Shown: positions 6,202 through 8,857 of the stretch, in pieces
Layout: each line of letters begins with the position of its first letter
Position numbering within the stretch: position 1 is the first letter of the stretch
Origin: Burkholderiales bacterium RIFCSPHIGHO2_12_FULL_61_11
GTDB taxonomy: Bacteria > Pseudomonadota > Gammaproteobacteria > Burkholderiales > Burkholderiaceae_C
Assembly: GCA_001770785.1 (NCBI GenBank)
Contig: MERZ01000069.1
Coordinates: 1-8,857, forward strand
DNA length: 8,857 nt
Reading direction: 5' to 3'
Position numbers and translations under genes: made by a program
The notes under the pieces: generated by a model
The model's input: only the letters and a program-made list of their open reading frames with translations
Databases searched by the model: none
Told to the model about the DNA's origin: nothing

Positions 6202-7299
6202 CTATTGACCGCGAAAAATCCGATCAAGGCGACGGCTACTTTCTTGTTGTGCTCTTTCTCGTTTCGAAATTGGATTCTCGGCGAGCCACCCTGCTGTGCG
6301 TCGCAAATTGCGCTCGATTGGGTTCATGCCATCTTCGCCCTGATCAACAAGTAGTTTCTTCAGGTACTCAAGCGCATTGCAATGCGAAGTCTTAGAGACC
6401 CAAATGACATCGGCCAGCATCTCCAGGCATTCGATGTCCAGGGGCAGGAGATAGGCTCCACCTTCTTCCCCGGGTTGGTACAAGGTCGGAACGAGCCGCT
6501 TGCCATCCGGATGAGGATAGGCTAGCAGCCAGAAGTGATACTGAAGAGCGACATCGTCGTCGCCTTGGCTCGTCTGCCCATATGGTACTTTTCGTTCAGC
6601 ATCCCACCCGTCTTTGGGCACGGCAAAGGGATTGCTAAAAGCTTGCTGCATCTCGTTGACCTGCTTGTCAACAGCATGCGCATAGTCGGCCCTGTTCTCG
6701 CATGGATCTGGCAGATTACAAAGCAGCATTTGCCCTAGCGGCGCGTGAGGCACATAGAAAAACTCGTCATCCTGCAATGCACCCGTTTCAGAGCCGTCAA
6801 GATACCAACCCTGATACTCGCTGCGCCTGCCGTAGTAACGATTTCTGCGGAGAAAGGCCTGACTCGGGTCAGCCGCAATGGCGTAGGCCTGGCGATAGGC
6901 CTCTCGGTCGGTTTCAATCGAGTTATCTGGGGTCAGCTCCTGCGGCGTGTCTAGCGGCCAGCACGATTTTTCTCCCGCCTCGACACCCTTGCACTTAAGC
7001 TCCGCGGTTTGGCGATAGGTTGCAAACAAGTTGAATTCTGCGTCGACCTTGTCCACAATTTTTTGGAGACTAATCTGAATTAGTTCCATTTCATTCCACT
7101 CCCCGCAAGTCCTGCTGAGAGGGTGCAAAGACGTGTTGCGCAGAATAGGGTCTGCTATCAAGCTCGCGCTTTCCTTCAGCTCTGATGCAAGTGCCTCAAT
7201 GAATTGGACATACTTGTCAGCACCCCCCGTGCCAGAATGACCTGCTACACCTACCCCTGTTAGTTTAGAGAGCAAAGAGGTAGGTATGAAGATCAACAA
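6202..7299 (-). CDS. Unknown protein, 5' end apparently replaced by the IS
   Basis: The frame gives up to 365 residues, but its first codon (7299) is TTG and lies inside the insertion sequence, so about the first 20 residues (MLIFIPTSLLSKLTGVGVAG) are read through the IS end. Native sequence starts near residue 22 (SGTGGADKYVQFIEALASELKES), and the first in-frame ATG is residue 71 (7089). The gene is therefore probably 5'-truncated and has lost its promoter. The rest is a soluble, acidic to neutral protein with many aromatic residues (RRNRYYGRRSEYQGWYLDG at 151-169, QYHFWLLAYPHPDGKRLVP at 253-271) and a basic helical tail (about 330-365). No signal peptide or membrane helix is seen. I do not recognise a family. 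It precedes the GIY-YIG gene by 58 bp on the same strand. Confidence 0.55.
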   Translation of the reverse strand: MLIFIPTSLLSKLTGVGVAGHSGTGGADKYVQFIEALASELKESASLIADPILRNTSLHPLSRTCGEWNEMELIQISLQKIVDKVDAEFNLFATYRQTAELKCKGVEAGEKSCWPLDTPQELTPDNSIETDREAYRQAYAIAADPSQAFLRRNRYYGRRSEYQGWYLDGSETGALQDDEFFYVPHAPLGQMLLCNLPDPCENRADYAHAVDKQVNEMQQAFSNPFAVPKDGWDAERKVPYGQTSQGDDDVALQYHFWLLAYPHPDGKRLVPTLYQPGEEGGAYLLPLDIECLEMLADVIWVSKTSHCNALEYLKKLLVDQGEDGMNPIERNLRRTAGWLAENPISKRERAQQESSRRLDRIFRGQ

Positions 7300-7795
7300 T
7301 CAACCCAAGGCACAGATGCATTCAGCCAGAGATTCTGTCGATACAGGCGCATTGCAAGGAGCCCGAAGGGCGACTGAAGATGCGCCTGTATCGACGCGGC
7401 CATTGTCGCCCAGCATCGACTCTGAAGTCGTGGCAGTTGCCAAACGTCGACGCTTTACCAATGCCGACAAGCGCCGCATTGTGCTTGCCGCCGCCGCGTG
7501 CACTAAGCCCGGTGAAATCGGCGCACTGATGCGCCGCGAAGGCGCGTACTCGTCGTCGCTGGCCACATGGCGACGCCAATATGCGGCAGGTGAGCTGACT
7601 GGCACGGACTCTAAAAGGCGTGGTCCCAAAGCTGACCCTGCTCGTGAAGAACTCAAGCAATTGGCGCTGGTGACACGTGAGCGCGACAAACTGCGGGTGC
7701 AACTCAGCAATGCGCAGCTGGTCATCGAGGTCCAAAAAAAAGTTGCCGCGTTGTTGGAGCAACTCGAGCCGTCCCGCAAGTTCGCGAGTCCTTGA
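7286..7795 (+). CDS. IS3-family transposase OrfA (helix-turn-helix and coiled coil)
   Basis: This 169-residue protein binds the ends of the element and forms the first half of the transposase. Residues about 53-98 (KRRRFTNADKRRIVLAA... GEIGALMRREGAYSSSLATWRRQY) are the transposase_8 helix-turn-helix of the IS3 family. Residues about 120-160 form a leucine-rich coiled coil (LKQLALVTRERDKLRVQLSNAQLVIEVQKKVAALLEQL) used for multimerisation. The N-terminal extension of about 50 residues is Pro/Ala/Arg-rich and contains the 16-bp inverted repeat. AAAGAGG (7274-7280) supports the ATG at 7286. The stop overlaps the orfB start region, and an A8G slippery run lies 51 bases before the stop. Confidence 0.9.
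   Translation: MKINNQPKAQMHSARDSVDTGALQGARRATEDAPVSTRPLSPSIDSEVVAVAKRRRFTNADKRRIVLAAAACTKPGEIGALMRREGAYSSSLATWRRQYAAGELTGTDSKRRGPKADPAREELKQLALVTRERDKLRVQLSNAQLVIEVQKKVAALLEQLEPSRKFASP
7337..7395. repeat. Perfect 16-bp inverted repeat inside orfA
   Basis: GTCGATACAGGCGCAT (7337-7352) is exactly reverse-complementary to ATGCGCCTGTATCGAC (7380-7395). The 27-nt loop holds a second small hairpin, GCCC-GAA-GGGC (7361-7371). In RNA this is a long, stable nested structure starting about 50 nt after the orfA start codon. It could slow ribosomes or restrict transposase synthesis; it could also be a site for a protein. Confidence 0.75.
7734..7742 (+). promoter_or_regulatory. Probable -1 programmed frameshift site (A8G)
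   Basis: Eight adenines and a G occur with the orfA codons CAA-AAA-AAA-GTT. A slip of -1 would move ribosomes from the orfA to the orfB frame, which is open from here to 8847. A GAGG (7727-7730) shortly upstream can act as the stimulatory Shine-Dalgarno-like element, and GTTGC/GCAAC (7742-7746, 7759-7763) may form a stem behind it. IS3-family elements normally make the OrfAB transposase this way. Confidence 0.65.
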
Positions 7796-8847
7796 TGTCT
7801 GGCGCGCATGAACTGACATCAACGCTTGGCAGTGCTGGAGCATGCCGCGCCATGGGGCTGTGGCGCGGCGCCCCCGGCCGACACAAGGCACGCGCACACC
7901 GTACCGCCTTTGTGGGGCCGCCGTCGGCGCCAAGGCCAGCGCGCCCACGCTCGCCGCTGGCCTTGAGTGAAGCGGAGCAGACGTTGGTGTTGCAAGCACT
8001 GTGCAGCGAGCGCTTTGCTGACACCGCTCCAGCGGCAGTACACGCCACACTGCTGGATGAAGGCAGTTACCTGGGTTCGGTGCGCACCATGTACCGGTTG
8101 CTGGCTGCCAACGCCAGCAGCGCCGAGCGCCGTCGCCAACGCAGCCACCCCGCCTATGCCAAGCCCGAGTTGCTTGCCCTCGCGCCCAACCAGGTCTGGT
8201 CGTGGGACATCACCAAGCTCAAGGGGCCGGCCAAATGGACTTGCTTTCACCTCTACGTCATCCTGGATATTTTTAGCCGCTACGTCGTAGGCTGGCTGAT
8301 TGCGCCTCGCGAGAGCGCTGAGCTGGCCCAGCAACTCATTGCCGATACCGTGGCTCGTCACGATGTGATGCCGGGTGCGCTCACGCTGCACGCAGATCGC
8401 GGCACTTCCATGCGCTCCAAGCCGGTCGCCAGTTTGTTGGTTGACCTGGACGTGGCCAAGAGCCACAGCCGCCCCTACACCTCGGATGACAACCCCTATT
8501 CGGAGTCGCAGTTCAAGACCATGAAATACCGCCCCGACTTCCCGGAGCGCTTTGGCAGCATCGAAGACGCGCGAAGCCATTGCCAAACATTCTTTGCTTG
8601 GTACAACGCCCAGCACTGCCATTCAGGCATTGGCCACATGACACCCCACAGCGTGCACTATGGGCAAGCGCAGGCCATGCGAGAAGTTCGACAAGCGACG
8701 CTGAATGCGGCATTTAGCGCAACGCCCAACCGATTCAAGGGCATCCGCCCTTGCCTAAAACCCATGCCCACTGCGGCTTGGATCAACCCACCGCTTGAGC
8801 AAAGGAAAACGACTGAAACAACACAACCCTGCACAGTAAATTTATGA
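7795..8847 (+). CDS. IS3-family transposase OrfB (DDE integrase domain)
   Basis: This 350-residue protein is the catalytic half of the transposase. The DDE triad is complete: D138 in WSWDIT, D201 in HADRGT and E237 in NPYSESQFKT, with 35 residues between the second D and E, as in the rve/retroviral integrase fold. The HTH_21-type region is at about 75-105 (FADTAPAAVHATLLDEG...MYRLLA). The ATG at 7795 overlaps the orfA stop as TGATG; a TTG at 7792 would add one residue. It can be made by coupled re-initiation or as an OrfAB fusion through the slippery run at 7734. The arginine-rich C-terminal tail after residue 310 is normal for the group. It ends 10 bp before the window edge. No stop or frameshift interrupts it. 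Confidence 0.92.
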   Translation: MSGAHELTSTLGSAGACRAMGLWRGAPGRHKARAHRTAFVGPPSAPRPARPRSPLALSEAEQTLVLQALCSERFADTAPAAVHATLLDEGSYLGSVRTMYRLLAANASSAERRRQRSHPAYAKPELLALAPNQVWSWDITKLKGPAKWTCFHLYVILDIFSRYVVGWLIAPRESAELAQQLIADTVARHDVMPGALTLHADRGTSMRSKPVASLLVDLDVAKSHSRPYTSDDNPYSESQFKTMKYRPDFPERFGSIEDARSHCQTFFAWYNAQHCHSGIGHMTPHSVHYGQAQAMREVRQATLNAAFSATPNRFKGIRPCLKPMPTAAWINPPLEQRKTTETTQPCTVNL

Positions 8848-8857
8848 AGCAAGGTGT

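Larger units (their letters stand above)
7238..8857 (+). mobile_element. IS3-family insertion sequence, right end outside or at the window edge
   Basis: The element has the two overlapping reading frames of IS3-family transposons. The proposed left tip is TGACCTGCTACACCTACCCC, starting at 7238. It begins TGA, as do many of these elements, and stands 48 bp before the orfA start. The reverse complement of that tip would end ...AGGTGTAGCAGGTCA, and the window ends with ...CAAGGTGT, so the right tip may lie about nine bases beyond the edge, giving an element of roughly 1.63 kb. The target duplication cannot be checked. Both transposase frames are intact, so it may be active. Confidence 0.75.

Noticed and set aside
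7214..7242. Promoter for orfA starting at TTGTCA (7214-7219)
   Set aside because: The -35-like box is good, but at the right distance the sequence is ATGACC, with no usable -10 box, and it would sit outside the IS.
7819..8622. Long frame antisense to orfB
   Set aside because: It lies fully opposite an intact transposase with complete DDE motifs and has no recognisable domain; a shadow frame.

Overview
The window looks like an accessory region of a betaproteobacterial chromosome, most likely Burkholderiales (Comamonadaceae-like). This is a judgement from codon use, moderately high GC in the plus-strand genes, an imperfect palindromic repeat of the CATTGCGAG type at the left edge, and an IS3-family element of a style common in that group. 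No gene here fixes the species.

Left part, plus strand (1-4175). Two diverged copies of a dispersed repeat (3-140) are followed by a 13-bp perfect inverted repeat (194-234). A strong sigma70-type promoter (243-271) contains a 6+1+6 palindrome in its spacer. It drives a DUF1778/GNAT toxin-antitoxin pair of the TacA-TacT type (293-1095, ATGA overlap). Only 26 bp later comes a full-length type I restriction subunit HsdR (1122-4175). No hsdM or hsdS lies in the window, and I see no terminator between the toxin and hsdR, so hsdR may be co-transcribed with the toxin-antitoxin pair.

Middle part (4176-4519). This convergent gap contains no gene I can support. It has a coding-like stretch in one frame that seems to be a relic.

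Right-centre, minus strand (4520 to about 7237). This is a visibly lower-GC, co-directional set. In transcription order it holds a protein of unknown family whose 5' end is disturbed (6202-7299), a protein with an N-terminal domain that may be EVE/PUA-like fused to a T5orf172/GIY-YIG nuclease domain (5445-6143), a 58-residue single-helix membrane protein with a strong ribosome binding site (5212-5388), and a conserved uncharacterised protein with an Ada-like HRPC-x2-CR metal-binding motif (4520-5149). Next to a restriction gene, this set is a reasonable candidate for an uncharacterised defence or mobile cargo module, but its function is inferred only.

Right end (about 7238 to the window edge). 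An IS3-family insertion sequence has two overlapping reading frames, a probable -1 frameshift site (A8G), a complete DDE triad (D138, D201, E237 of OrfB) and a perfect 16-bp inverted repeat inside orfA. Its left end seems to lie inside the first minus-strand gene, which has no good start codon of its own left. The right terminal repeat is probably cut by the window edge.
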